A stretch of 64,000 nucleotides of DNA from JBHELB01 sp041859045 (GTDB lineage Bacteria; Hydrogenedentota; Hydrogenedentia; Hydrogenedentales; SLHB01). The stretch covers positions 1 to 64,000 of the forward strand of contig JBHELB010000011.1 of NCBI GenBank assembly GCA_041859045.1, given 5' to 3'. Below the pieces are notes generated by a model, which ran no database searches, was not told where the DNA came from, and saw only the letters and a list, made by a program, of their open reading frames with translations. The first letter of the stretch is position 1; each line of letters begins with the position of its first letter. Below are positions 7,992-17,190 of this stretch, one piece after another. The position numbers and the translations under genes were made by a program.

Positions 7992-9659
7992 ATGAGAAAC
8001 TCGTGGAGTATTGGAGCAAAGCTCATTCTGTCATTCCTCAGCGTTGCACTGATCACACTGCTGCTCGGCGTGGTCGGTTACTACGGCGCAGTCAAGAACG
8101 CACAATCCATTTACGAAATCGGCGGGGTCCGCTTGCCCAGTATTCAGACCTTGCTGGTCATCAGCGAGGCGCAAACGGCAGTGGACTCGGCGGAAAACGC
8201 ATTGCTCTGCACCTCGCTCACCGAAGAGATGCGTAAAGCGCAATACCAGCGTTTCGATGACGCGGAGAAGCGCGCGAAAGCGGCATGGGCGATTTACGAG
8301 CCGCTGCCTCAGACGGTCGAAGAGGCCGAGACGTGGAAGAAATTCGTGCCCGCGTGGGAGAAGTGGTGGAGCGATCACCTGGACTACGTCAAGCTGGTCC
8401 AACAATACGAGAAGGAAAAGACGGACGAGAACTACCAGGCGATGGTGAAACAGGCCCTCGACACCATCGGGGTATCGTTCGGCGCGGCGGAATCGCTCCT
8501 GAACCGGCTTGTGGAAATCAATGAGGCCGTCGCTAAAGTGGAATCCGAGGCCTCGGAGAAACAGGGTGCCTTTCTTAAGCTCCTCTCGCTTGTGGCGACG
8601 ATAGCGGGTGTCGTCGCGGCGCTGGCGTTGGGTATTTTGATCAGCCGTAAACTGGCGAGCTCGCTCAACCTCATCGCCGAAACCCTCAACTCGGGCGCGG
8701 ACCAAGTCAAGTCCGCATCAAGTCAGGTCGCGCAATCCAGCCAATCGATGGCCGAGGGCGCAAGCGAACAAGCCTCGAGTCTGGAAGAGACCAGCGCGTC
8801 GCTCGAGGAAATGGCGTCGATGGTGCGGCAGAACGCGGACAACACCGATCAAGCCGCGCAGTTGATGGACGAGTCGAACGGCCATGTCATCGAAGGCACG
8901 CAACTCATGAAGGAAATGGTCGTCGCCATCGAAGCGATTAAGAAATCCTCCGATGAAACCGCGAAGATCGTGCGGACCATTGATGAAGTGGCGTTTCAGA
9001 CGAATCTTCTGGCGTTGAACGCGGCGGTTGAAGCGGCCCGCGCGGGCGACGCGGGAAAAGGGTTTGCCGTGGTCGCCGAAGAGGTGCGCAACCTCGCGCA
9101 ACGTAGCGCCGAAGCGGCAAAGAACACCGCCAGTTTGCTTGAACAAGCGCAGAAGAACGCGGAGAACGGCGTGCAAGTGACCGGTAAAGTCGCTGAAGCG
9201 CTCAAGCGCATCCAGGAAAGCGCATTGCGCGTTTCGGGTCTGGTCAAGGAAGTCGCCGCCGCCACGAAGGAACAGGCACAAGGCATCGACCAAGTGAACA
9301 CCGCGGTGTCGCAGATGGACAAAGTTACGCAGTCGAACGCCGCGAACTCGGAAGAAGCGGCTTCGGCCAGCGAGGAGTTGTCGGGACAGGCCAAAGAGCT
9401 AAGCGATATGGTTGAACAACTCCTGGTGATTGTGCGCGGCTCCCGCGGGGCAAGCGGCCACCAAGCGCTCGCAGCGACGGCGCGCCCCTCCAGGAGCGGC
9501 TCCGCGGGGCCGAAGAGCCAGAAAACCAACGCCCCCGCGAACAATCATCGCCGCGCAGTGGTTGCGGCGCCGGCCAAAATCGCAACAGGCACACGTCCTG
9601 CGGTCATTCGCCCCGAAGAAGTGATTCCGCTCGACGATGAAGACTTCAAGGACTTCTAG
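7992..9659 (+). CDS. methyl-accepting chemotaxis protein
   Basis: A 555-residue chemoreceptor. A first membrane helix spans about residues 10-32. A helical, Glu/Lys-rich periplasmic sensor resembling a four-helix bundle follows to about residue 185, then a second membrane helix (LVATIAGVVAALALGILIS) at about 198-218. The region right after it is short and not a clear HAMP. The cytoplasmic coiled coil carries the highly conserved hairpin tip AFQTNLLALNAAVEAARAG and AVVAEEVRNLAQRSAEA. A Ser/Ala/Lys-rich tail ends in acidic residues. The start at 7992 was chosen because the sequence then begins with a membrane-insertion signal. It is paired with the CheW gene upstream. The ligand cannot be predicted. 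Confidence 0.95.
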   Translation: MRNSWSIGAKLILSFLSVALITLLLGVVGYYGAVKNAQSIYEIGGVRLPSIQTLLVISEAQTAVDSAENALLCTSLTEEMRKAQYQRFDDAEKRAKAAWAIYEPLPQTVEEAETWKKFVPAWEKWWSDHLDYVKLVQQYEKEKTDENYQAMVKQALDTIGVSFGAAESLLNRLVEINEAVAKVESEASEKQGAFLKLLSLVATIAGVVAALALGILISRKLASSLNLIAETLNSGADQVKSASSQVAQSSQSMAEGASEQASSLEETSASLEEMASMVRQNADNTDQAAQLMDESNGHVIEGTQLMKEMVVAIEAIKKSSDETAKIVRTIDEVAFQTNLLALNAAVEAARAGDAGKGFAVVAEEVRNLAQRSAEAAKNTASLLEQAQKNAENGVQVTGKVAEALKRIQESALRVSGLVKEVAAATKEQAQGIDQVNTAVSQMDKVTQSNAANSEEAASASEELSGQAKELSDMVEQLLVIVRGSRGASGHQALAATARPSRSGSAGPKSQKTNAPANNHRRAVVAAPAKIATGTRPAVIRPEEVIPLDDEDFKDF

Positions 9660-9769
9660 AGCAGTTTAAGCAAAACCGTAGCCACTTGGCACTACGCATT
9701 TTATGAAATGGTGCGGGATAGCCCTCGGAAAACGGCCACGCCATTTTTAGAATGCTTTAGGTCAAGATT

Positions 9770-9800
9770 CAGGGGCCTCTTTGTTGAAAAGAGGCCCCTG
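9770..9800. terminator. 13-bp hairpin between convergent genes
   Basis: A perfect 13-bp stem, CAGGGGCCTCTTT with AAAGAGGCCCCTG and a 5-base loop, lies between the chemoreceptor and hldE stops. No T-run follows on either strand, but its position and stability suit a bidirectional terminator. Confidence 0.55.
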
Positions 9801-9816
9801 CGTGTTGTCGCGTCGC

Positions 9817-11286
9817 TTACCCCTCGGCGTTGATTCGCTGAATGATGGACGTCGTGGATTGCCCCGCGACTCCCGGCAGAATGGCAATCTCGCCGCCGTA
9901 GTGTTCAACCACGCGGCGTTCTTCTTGAACAATCGTGTTGATGTCGTAATCGCCGCCCTTGGCGTACACGTCGGGCTGCAACCGTTCGAGAATCCCCACC
10001 GTGTTCATGTCGGAGAAGATGGTGACATAACCGACGCATTCCAGCGCGGACAACACCAACGCGCGCTCATTTTCTGGAACAATCGGCCGGGAAGGCCCTT
10101 TGATAGCGCGCACGGACGCATCCGAGTTCAGCCCGACGACAAGCACGTCGCCTTGTCGCGCGGCCTGCATCAAGTAGGTGATATGCCCCACGTGGAGAAT
10201 GTCGAAGCAACCGTTGGTCCACACCACGCGTTTTCCCTCGGCCTGCAATTGCCGCACAAGGGGCGCGAGTTCGTCCAGGGTCTTCAGCTTGGCGGGTCCC
10301 CGCGTACCCGCAATTGCCGCGCGCACTTCGTCGGCCGAGACCGTCACCACGCCGGGTTTGCTCACCGCAACGCCCGCCGCCGCGTTAGCCAAGAACGCCG
10401 CCTCCTCGGGCGTTGCGCCCGCCGTCAACGCCAACGTCACCGCCGCCGTCACGGTATCTCCGCCGCCCGTGATATCCACCACGGCGCACGGCAGAATCGG
10501 CACGTCGGTGCGCGATCCGTCTTGTTTGAACACCGCAATTCCCTTCGGACCTCGGGTAATCAGCGCATTCTTGCAGGTCTTGAGCAAGGCGCAGGCCGCC
10601 GCATCAAGCGTAGCGTCATCGTGCACGTCGATGCCCACCGCGTCGCCCGCCTCGCGGTCGTTCGGTACGACGGCGTCGAAACCCACGAATCTGTCAGCGC
10701 CCGCGCGGGAGTCGCCCACTGTCACCAACGAATACTTCTTTGCGACCTCCGCGATAGCCGCTAAGACGCGCTCCGTAATGACCGAAGAAACTTGATCGCC
10801 TACCGCGATAGCATCCACCTGCGGCGCAAGCGCCCGAATGTTCGCGATGATCGCGTCCTCGACTTCGCCCTCGACGAAACCGGGACGCGGCGTATCCGTG
10901 CGCAGGATTTCCTGAGACGGGGCGTTGAACGTGCCGGCGCGCAGTTTTCCATAGGTATTGGTGGGGCGCGCGGGATCCGTCACAAGATACGCGGTATCCA
11001 CGCCACGGTACTCGAATTCCCGCCGGAGCACGTCCGCATTCGCATCCTGGCCGACATACGCGACCATGTACGTTTTCGCGCCCAGCGACGCCACGTTGCA
11101 CGCGGCGTTCCCCGCCGCACCGGGGTTGTTACGGCGTTCATGCACTTCGAACACGGGTATCGGGGCTTCCAGACTGATTCCCGTGACCGTCCCGAAAACG
11201 TTGTCGTCGAGATAGGCGTCGCCGACGACCATCACCCGCGCCTGCTTAAACCGCGACAGCAGGTCGAGGTACCGTTCCTTGTTCAT
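9817..11286 (-). CDS. hldE: bifunctional heptose-7-phosphate kinase / heptose-1-phosphate adenylyltransferase
   Basis: A 489-residue two-domain enzyme. Residues about 1-320 are a PfkB-type kinase with NNPGAAGNAACNVASLG near the start and the ITGGGDTVTAA catalytic/anion-hole motif near residue 270. Residues about 345-489 are a nucleotidyltransferase with TNGCFDILHVGHITYL (HxGH type) and a later VYAKGGDY segment. HldE phosphorylates D-glycero-manno-heptose 7-phosphate and then makes ADP-heptose for the LPS inner core, so the organism likely has an LPS-bearing outer membrane. The length fits the fused enterobacterial-type protein. It is the last gene of a minus-strand run after nikR (83-base gap). 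ATG at 11286. Confidence 0.94.
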   Translation of the reverse strand: MNKERYLDLLSRFKQARVMVVGDAYLDDNVFGTVTGISLEAPIPVFEVHERRNNPGAAGNAACNVASLGAKTYMVAYVGQDANADVLRREFEYRGVDTAYLVTDPARPTNTYGKLRAGTFNAPSQEILRTDTPRPGFVEGEVEDAIIANIRALAPQVDAIAVGDQVSSVITERVLAAIAEVAKKYSLVTVGDSRAGADRFVGFDAVVPNDREAGDAVGIDVHDDATLDAAACALLKTCKNALITRGPKGIAVFKQDGSRTDVPILPCAVVDITGGGDTVTAAVTLALTAGATPEEAAFLANAAAGVAVSKPGVVTVSADEVRAAIAGTRGPAKLKTLDELAPLVRQLQAEGKRVVWTNGCFDILHVGHITYLMQAARQGDVLVVGLNSDASVRAIKGPSRPIVPENERALVLSALECVGYVTIFSDMNTVGILERLQPDVYAKGGDYDINTIVQEERRVVEHYGGEIAILPGVAGQSTTSIIQRINAEG

Positions 11287-11380
11287 GCGCCCGTCCTTAT
11301 TTGCCCCAAATGCCGTCCCTGCCCAAAAAACGCGGTCGGATTGTAGCCGACACGGCGCAGACGTTCAATGCCTGTTAGGT

Positions 11381-11797
11381 TTATGCGAGCTTGGTCCCCA
11401 GCGCGCTCATGCTCAGTGCGGCGTGGAGCACGCCCTTCTGTTGCCGCAGCAGCGCGGCAAGTTCCTCGAGGCGTTGGGCCTTCCCGCGCGCCATGATCAT
11501 CTCCGCGCAGTGGTGGTGGTCGAGGTGCACGTGCGTCGTGGCCATGATGATGTCGTGAAAATCATGCTGAAGGTCCATGAGCCGATTGCTGAGTTGGTGC
11601 GAGTGATGATCATAGACCAACGTGATTGCGCCCAGCGCTTCCTCGTTTTGTTTCCACTGTTCCTGGACAAGCCGATCACGGATGAGATCCCGAATATACT
11701 CCGATCGATTGGCATAGCCGCTTTTCTGCACTAAGCGTTCGAGACGTTCGAGCAACGGCTGCTCGATCGAAAAACTCAGGCGTTCCACATTGGCCAT
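11381..11797 (-). CDS. nikR: NikR nickel-responsive ribbon-helix-helix regulator
   Basis: A 138-residue protein with the two NikR domains. Residues 1-45 form the ribbon-helix-helix DNA-binding domain (ERLSFSIEQPLL...YANRSEYIRDLIR); the rest is the ACT-like nickel domain. The square-planar nickel ligands of E. coli NikR (H76, H87, H89, C95) appear here as H78, H89, H91 and C97 in LQHDFHD and THVHLDHHHC. It represses nickel uptake genes when Ni(II) is high. No nik transporter or urease is in the window, so its targets lie elsewhere or are unusual. It lies 14 bases after the M32 peptidase stop. A longer frame reading upstream into the peptidase gene is rejected. Confidence 0.93.
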   Translation of the reverse strand: MANVERLSFSIEQPLLERLERLVQKSGYANRSEYIRDLIRDRLVQEQWKQNEEALGAITLVYDHHSHQLSNRLMDLQHDFHDIIMATTHVHLDHHHCAEMIMARGKAQRLEELAALLRQQKGVLHAALSMSALGTKLA

Positions 11798-11811
11798 GGC
11801 GCGTTTCCCCC

Positions 11812-13314
11812 TCAGCACCCGTACAGGGCACCGTATTTCTTGGTCAGGTACGCGAGGTACGGCTGCTCGCTGGGCTCCTTGCCCGTTACGCGGCGCACCA
11901 GTTCCGGCGCGGTCATGCGCCGTCCCACGGCGTGAACGTTTCGCCGCAGCCACTCGCGCAGCGGCGCGAAATCGCCCCGTTCGACGTCCGCCCACACGCC
12001 GGGCAAGTCCGCTTCGATCTTCTCGAACAACTGCGCCGCATAAAGATTGCCCAGCGTGTATGTGGGGAAATAGCCCATCGACCCATGCGACCAATGAATG
12101 TCCTGCAAGCAGCCCAGCGCGTCGTTGGGCACGTCGATCCCAAGCAGCGACTTCATCCGCGCGTTCCACGCTTCCGGCACGTCGGCAACCGCCAAGCGCC
12201 CTTCAATCAGCGCGACTTCGATCTCGAATCGCAAGATAATGTGCAAGTTATAGGTGCATTCGTCGGCTTCAACGCGAATCAGCGACGGTTGCACACGGTT
12301 CAACGCCGCCACCATTTGCTCGGCGGTAATGTGCTCGAGTTGGCCGGGATACTGGGCGCGCAGCAACGGCGCATAGTGTTTCCAGAACGGCAGACTGCGG
12401 CCGATGATGTTTTCCCAGAGACGCGATTGCGATTCGTGAATGCCCAGCGACGGCGCTTCGGCGAGCAGCGTGCGCCGGTCGGACGGCAGGAACCCTTGCT
12501 CGTAGAGCGCGTGACCGCCCTCGTGCATCGAACCCGTCAACGCACTGAAGAGTTCGCGGCGATTCATGCGTGTCGTCACGCGCACGTCGTACATGTCAAA
12601 ATTCGTCGTGAACGGATGCGGCGACACGTCCTGGCGGCCCGCGTCGAAGTCGTAGCCCATATCGCGCAGCACGCGCTCCGTGAACGCCCACTGCGCGGAT
12701 TCGTCCCAGTCCTGATCGATCCAAGTCAGGTCTGGCTGTTTCGGCGCGGAGAGAATGCGCTCGATCAGCGCGGCCTGCGCCGGAGCAAGCGTCGAGAATA
12801 GGCGGTCCAATTGCGCCTTGGTCATGCCGCGCTCGTGGTCCTCGAGCAGCGCGTCATAGGGCGACTCGGTGTACCCCAAGTGCGATGCGCGCTCACGCAG
12901 CAGCTCGACCATGCGCGCCAAATGCGGCTCAAACAACGCGAAACGGGCCTCTCCGCGCGCCGCACGCCACGCCGCAAACGCCTCGCTCTGCGCCTTGGCA
13001 AACGCCTCCACAAACCGCTCCGGCAGGCGCGTCGCGCGGTCGTAGTCGTAGCGCGCCTCGTCCACCAGCCGCGCCTGATCCGCCGTCAATTCTCCGCGCG
13101 CGGCGTTGAGCGCCGTAAGCAACTCGCCAAAGGCGCCGCATGTGAACTGACGATGCGCCAATGCAGACAGGGTCGCCAACTGGCGTCCACGCGCCTCCGC
13201 GCCCTTCGGCGGCATATACACTTCCTGGTCCCACTGCAGCAACGCCGCGGCGGCGCGCAGGTCGATGACCTCGCCCAAGCGCTCTAGAAACTCGCCGAAC
13301 CGTTCATGCGTCAC
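11812..13314 (-). CDS. M32-family metallocarboxypeptidase (carboxypeptidase Taq type)
   Basis: A 500-residue protein of the usual M32 length. It carries the zinc motif HEGGH (H264, E265, H268), the upstream DVRVT motif (243-247; DXRXT in the family) and the downstream IHESQSR segment. These are the catalytic and substrate carboxylate-binding landmarks of this family, which removes C-terminal residues broadly except Pro. It is cytoplasmic, with no signal peptide. The start is a GTG overlapping the stop of the sulfatase-fold gene (GTGA) with AAAGGAG upstream, so translation is coupled. nikR follows 14 bases later. A metal link between peptidase and NikR is possible but not shown. Confidence 0.95.
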   Translation of the reverse strand: MTHERFGEFLERLGEVIDLRAAAALLQWDQEVYMPPKGAEARGRQLATLSALAHRQFTCGAFGELLTALNAARGELTADQARLVDEARYDYDRATRLPERFVEAFAKAQSEAFAAWRAARGEARFALFEPHLARMVELLRERASHLGYTESPYDALLEDHERGMTKAQLDRLFSTLAPAQAALIERILSAPKQPDLTWIDQDWDESAQWAFTERVLRDMGYDFDAGRQDVSPHPFTTNFDMYDVRVTTRMNRRELFSALTGSMHEGGHALYEQGFLPSDRRTLLAEAPSLGIHESQSRLWENIIGRSLPFWKHYAPLLRAQYPGQLEHITAEQMVAALNRVQPSLIRVEADECTYNLHIILRFEIEVALIEGRLAVADVPEAWNARMKSLLGIDVPNDALGCLQDIHWSHGSMGYFPTYTLGNLYAAQLFEKIEADLPGVWADVERGDFAPLREWLRRNVHAVGRRMTAPELVRRVTGKEPSEQPYLAYLTKKYGALYGC

Positions 13315-14969
13315 GGGGTCTCTCCTTTTTGTCCAGCACCCGCAGGAATCGTAATCACCCGCTCGATGTCGTCAGGCGCGGTTAGATGACTTTGGCTCTC
13401 AAGCATGGGGAGTTCCGTCCCAAAATAGGCGTTCAAGACGACGCGAAAACTGTTCACCGGCGTAATGTCGCGCGTGAGTACGGCGTTGGCGTCGACGCCG
13501 GGAAGGTAATACGTATTGAGTATGTGGGTATAGTCCGCGATATGCGCGTCGAGATCAAAGACTTTGTTGAAGGAAATGCTCATGCGCGGGCCGTGATCGC
13601 CCTGAATAATGAACACGGAGTTGGGATTTTCTTTCAGAATGGCGTCCACCACCTCGATCACTCGCCGATTGAGATAAGTTACCTCATCGCGATACCCCTT
13701 CTTGACGTCCTCGACGAGCCGCTGATACTGCGGATCGACAGGCGCTTCCGTTTCTTGCCGCGTCGGAGCCGTGTCTTCGTCATTCAGGCCCGCCATGTCC
13801 GCGTCATTGACAACGCGCAGCACTTTCCCCTCGGCATCGAATACGTGCGGCGAATGCGGCGCCATGAGATGCGCAAACACGAAGATAGGGCTGCGCTCTT
13901 TATGCAAGTGAGGAAGCGTATCCAACATGTACACGATCCGGTCGCGCATCATCGCGAGGTCCAGGCGGTACGAGGAACGATTCAGAATGGAGCGAATGGG
14001 GGTGAGATTGATAAGGGCTTTCGAGAACTCCGTGATCCCAAAACGCGGCTTCAAATAGACGTCTGCGCCGGGGATCTCCGTGCCCGAGGCGCCACTCCCA
14101 AACGCGATAAACGTGTATCCGTGCGACTTAAGAAACGCAGTCACCGCGTTGTGGCGAATCATGCCGGAAATCGGCAGAGTTTCTCCCTGGAGTTTATGCA
14201 CCGGCACGATAAACGCGGGATCCACGTAATTCAGATTCAGTGTGGACGCCAAGCACAACCGCGTATATCCGTAGTTGGAGACGCTCTGGTCCGCGACAAA
14301 AAATCCGCGCTCGCGAAGTTGATTCAGAAACGGTTCATTGTCATAGCCGAAAAACGATTTCAGAAGATCGGCCCGGGCGTACGAATCGAGCACGATAAAG
14401 TAGATATCCGGCGGATCCTTAGGCGCTTCCTTGGTTCCCAGGGTGATGGCCGGCGCCGCCAACGCGTCCGGAGCGTGATAGGCGGCCACCTTGGTTTTGC
14501 CATACGCCGCGGTTCCCGCCGCGATAAGCACCGCCGCAAGCGCCACGCGGTTGAGGAAGCGCGTCACGGGCACAAACGACCGCGACGTCCGGTATAACCA
14601 CACGAGCAGGGCGACGGCGGTTAATGTTCCGACGGCAACGATAAGGAGCATTGTTCCGCCTGTCAGCATTTCACGAAAACGCAACCAGCGGCGCACGGCG
14701 TCGAGGATCGCTCCATAGGTGAAGAAGAGCGCAATCCCCACGCTCACCGCCGCGCCAAGTTTATGCCGATTGGGTACGGCCACGCGCAACAACGCGTATA
14801 GTATCGCCACGATTCCCACGCAGAGAATGAGCGGCGCGACGATTTCCGGCAACGACGCGATCCCGGTGTTTGTCGAGAACAAGGATAGCGACGGAAACGC
14901 GGCAAGCAAGAGGGGATGAAACACCCAAGGGGTTCTCTCCCGCGGTGAAGCGGTTGGCGATGCGTCCAT
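13311..14969 (-). CDS. membrane-anchored alkaline-phosphatase/sulfatase-fold protein
   Basis: A 552-residue protein. The first about 190 residues hold roughly five hydrophobic helices (e.g. LILCVGIVAILYALL and MLLIVAVGTLTAVALLVWLY). The periplasmic remainder has the alkaline-phosphatase superfamily pattern: DIYFIVLDSYARAD for the first metal/nucleophile site, FVFAHLMAPHSPHVF, and VFIIQGDHGPRM for the second metal site. Such proteins transfer or hydrolyse phosphate or sulfate esters, often phosphoethanolamine- or LTA-synthase-like envelope modification. The exact reaction cannot be stated. The start ATG at 14969 is favoured by AAAGAGG 9 bases upstream; the ATG at 14978 sits too close to it. 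It overlaps the M32 gene start by 4 bases. Confidence 0.82.
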   Translation of the reverse strand: MDASPTASPRERTPWVFHPLLLAAFPSLSLFSTNTGIASLPEIVAPLILCVGIVAILYALLRVAVPNRHKLGAAVSVGIALFFTYGAILDAVRRWLRFREMLTGGTMLLIVAVGTLTAVALLVWLYRTSRSFVPVTRFLNRVALAAVLIAAGTAAYGKTKVAAYHAPDALAAPAITLGTKEAPKDPPDIYFIVLDSYARADLLKSFFGYDNEPFLNQLRERGFFVADQSVSNYGYTRLCLASTLNLNYVDPAFIVPVHKLQGETLPISGMIRHNAVTAFLKSHGYTFIAFGSGASGTEIPGADVYLKPRFGITEFSKALINLTPIRSILNRSSYRLDLAMMRDRIVYMLDTLPHLHKERSPIFVFAHLMAPHSPHVFDAEGKVLRVVNDADMAGLNDEDTAPTRQETEAPVDPQYQRLVEDVKKGYRDEVTYLNRRVIEVVDAILKENPNSVFIIQGDHGPRMSISFNKVFDLDAHIADYTHILNTYYLPGVDANAVLTRDITPVNSFRVVLNAYFGTELPMLESQSHLTAPDDIERVITIPAGAGQKGETP

Positions 14970-15081
14970 TCGGTTCATCCTCTTTCGTGCCTGCGGAGTC
15001 GACGTAACATGCGCGACATCATAGCGCAAGGATATCCCCTGAGGGTACAAGCCGACTTGTTGCGCGTTTGAATCAGGAACG

Positions 15082-16257
15082 CTAGATCCGCATCAAGGCG
15101 ACGGCGCGGTCGATTTCGTCGAACGTGTTGTAGAAATGCGGCGAAAAACGGATGAAGTCGCGGCCAAGACGGTTCTGGCGCAGCGAAATCGTTACGCCAC
15201 GCGCCGCAAGCGCGCGCGCCAGGTCCTTGATATCGCGCGTCGGGTGGGTGATGGAAACGATGCCCGAACGCGTCGCGCGCCGCTCAACGTCGTCCGCCGG
15301 TTCCTCAAGCGCAAACGTGAACCCAAGTTCCGAAACCGCCTCCACGAGACGTTGGCGCAGTTCGAGGATGCGCGCGGCGACATGCGGTATCCCTATCCCG
15401 CGCAGCAGGTTCATGGAGGCGAGCATCGCGCAGATTCCGGGAAAATTCAGCGTACCCGGTTCGTAACGACGGCCTCCCGTTTCAAAGTGGATCGCGTCCT
15501 GCGCAATGAACTGCGGCGACATCACGTTCCACGAGCCCACCAACGGCGGCCGCAGCAACTCGCGCCGATCCTCGCGCACATAGAAAATGCCCGCGCCTGC
15601 CGGACCCAGCAGCCACTTGTGGGCATCCGCACTGAGGAAATCCACATTCTCCACCGACAACGGGAACGCACCCAAGGTCTGGATTGCATCCAAGCAGAAC
15701 AGCACATTGCGCCGCTGCAAGTTAAGCCCGATCTCGTCCACGTCAATACGGTGGCCGCTCAGAAAATTGCATGACGCCAGCGCCACCATGCGCGTGCGCG
15801 GCGTAAGCGCGGCTTGAACATCGTCCCACGTGATCGCCCCGGGCCTGCGGGGACGCAACGTGACCGGCCGCACCCCTTTTTCACGCAAGGCCATCCAGGG
15901 ATAGACATTCGCGGGGTAATCGTCGCGGTAATAGACAACCTCGTCGCCGCCCTTCCACGGGATTCCCAGCGCCACGATGTTAAGTCCAAGGGAAGTGGGG
16001 CCCAGCAGCGAGATTTCCCCCGCCGAACACCCGAGCAACGCCGCAGCGCTTTCGCGGGCCTCGCGAACCTGCGACCACACCCACAGCGACTCCTGCGCTT
16101 CCGACGAGGCGCGGTGCGCGAATTCGATCAAAGCGTCCGCCGCCACCCGTGGCAACGGCGCAACCCCGGCGTGCGCGAAAAACAGGCGGCTGTCCACGAT
16201 AGGAAAGGCGTTACGCCGCCCGCCCTCGTCCATTACAGCGCCAATATCGTTCACCAT
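15082..16257 (-). CDS. PLP-dependent class V aminotransferase (cysteine desulfurase-like)
   Basis: A 391-residue class V aminotransferase-fold protein. The PLP lysine is K214 in SADAHKWLLGPAG, and the cofactor-nitrogen Asp is D190 in FCLDAIQTLG. Gly-rich phosphate-binding turns lie at LGPTSLGLN (85-93). Class V members include cysteine desulfurases, isopenicillin N epimerase-like enzymes and kynureninases; the absence of an obvious SufS/IscS Cys loop near residue 330 argues against a standard Fe-S desulfurase. It is first in the minus-strand run toward hldE, with a 112-base gap to the sulfatase-fold gene. ATG at 16257 with GAAGGAG close upstream. The substrate is unknown. Confidence 0.86.
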   Translation of the reverse strand: MVNDIGAVMDEGGRRNAFPIVDSRLFFAHAGVAPLPRVAADALIEFAHRASSEAQESLWVWSQVREARESAAALLGCSAGEISLLGPTSLGLNIVALGIPWKGGDEVVYYRDDYPANVYPWMALREKGVRPVTLRPRRPGAITWDDVQAALTPRTRMVALASCNFLSGHRIDVDEIGLNLQRRNVLFCLDAIQTLGAFPLSVENVDFLSADAHKWLLGPAGAGIFYVREDRRELLRPPLVGSWNVMSPQFIAQDAIHFETGGRRYEPGTLNFPGICAMLASMNLLRGIGIPHVAARILELRQRLVEAVSELGFTFALEEPADDVERRATRSGIVSITHPTRDIKDLARALAARGVTISLRQNRLGRDFIRFSPHFYNTFDEIDRAVALMRI

Positions 16258-16409
16258 CCACTCCTTCTCCGCCCCGCCGTTTCATTCTCTTTAATTTAAC
16301 ACATTGCACCCCAGATTCACGCCCGCCTCAATCCATTTCCGAAATAACTCCCCTCCGTGCAACGGTTTCTTATCTCGGACAGGCCGCGCCGGCGCGCAAT
16401 AGACCACCG

Positions 16410-16439
16410 TTGTTGCGCACGCCCTGCGCGCGATATACT
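16410..16439 (+). promoter_or_regulatory. candidate promoter for the TlpA gene
   Basis: TTGTTG (16410-16415), 18 bases, TATACT (16434-16439), ending about 35 bases before the tlpA start. The -10 is strong and the -35 weak. Confidence 0.42.
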
Positions 16440-16474
16440 GGTTCCGGTTTCGAGTCAAGAAAGGAGCTGTTTCC

Positions 16475-17050
16475 ATGAGTCAGAAAACCAAGGCGGTTAC
16501 GGTGTTCGCATTGTTCACAGCGGGAGTTATGGCGCTTTCGACGCTGCTCCCGGCGTGGGCGCAGGGTGATCCGATGAAGGGATTGAACGCGAAGGCGCCC
16601 GCGCTGACCTCGCTCAAATACGTGCAGGGCAGCCCGGTGGCCCTGGCGGACGGAAAGAACTACACCGTGGTCGAGTTCTGGGCCACATGGTGTCCGCCGT
16701 GCCGGCGCAGCATTCCCCACCTGAATGAACTGTACAAGACCTACAAAGACAAAGGCGTCGGCTTTGTGGGAATTACGGATGAAACGGAAGCCGATGTGAC
16801 GCCGTTCATCAAGAAGATGGGCGATAGTATGACCTATCCGGTCGCGCTGGATGCGGACTCCGCGATTTGGAAGGAGTACAGTGGCCTGATCGATTCACAA
16901 GGCATTCCCACGGCGGTCATCGTGGATCCGAAGGGACTGATCGCGTGGAAAGGGCACCCCATGGACCCGGCGTTTGAGGAATTCCTGAAGTCCAAGGCCT
17001 CCAAGACTTCAGCGGCTGCGCCTCCGGCCCAGTCCGGCGCGGCGAAGTAG
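16475..17050 (+). CDS. TlpA-family periplasmic thiol-disulfide protein
   Basis: A 191-residue protein. A signal peptide ends near residue 29 (LLPAWAQ). A thioredoxin fold follows, with the redox pair C73/C76 in WATWCPPCRRS and the cis-Pro segment QGIPTAV near residue 145. TlpA/ResA proteins reduce disulfides outside the cytoplasm, often for cytochrome c or metal-site maturation. No cytochrome maturation genes are nearby. The tail is Ala/Pro/Ser-rich. ATG at 16475 has AAGGAG 8 bases upstream. It is a single gene between two minus-strand units. Confidence 0.92.
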   Translation: MSQKTKAVTVFALFTAGVMALSTLLPAWAQGDPMKGLNAKAPALTSLKYVQGSPVALADGKNYTVVEFWATWCPPCRRSIPHLNELYKTYKDKGVGFVGITDETEADVTPFIKKMGDSMTYPVALDADSAIWKEYSGLIDSQGIPTAVIVDPKGLIAWKGHPMDPAFEEFLKSKASKTSAAAPPAQSGAAK

Positions 17051-17190
17051 ATAATTCCATCTAGATACTCACGCCTCGCGGCAGCATAGACAACGTCTGC
17101 CGCGGGGCATTGTGTTTTTGGTGTTTTCAACGAATGAGCTGTGAATTTGCACGGATGCCCCCGCTTTGGACGAGGGTGCAATATCGAGGC

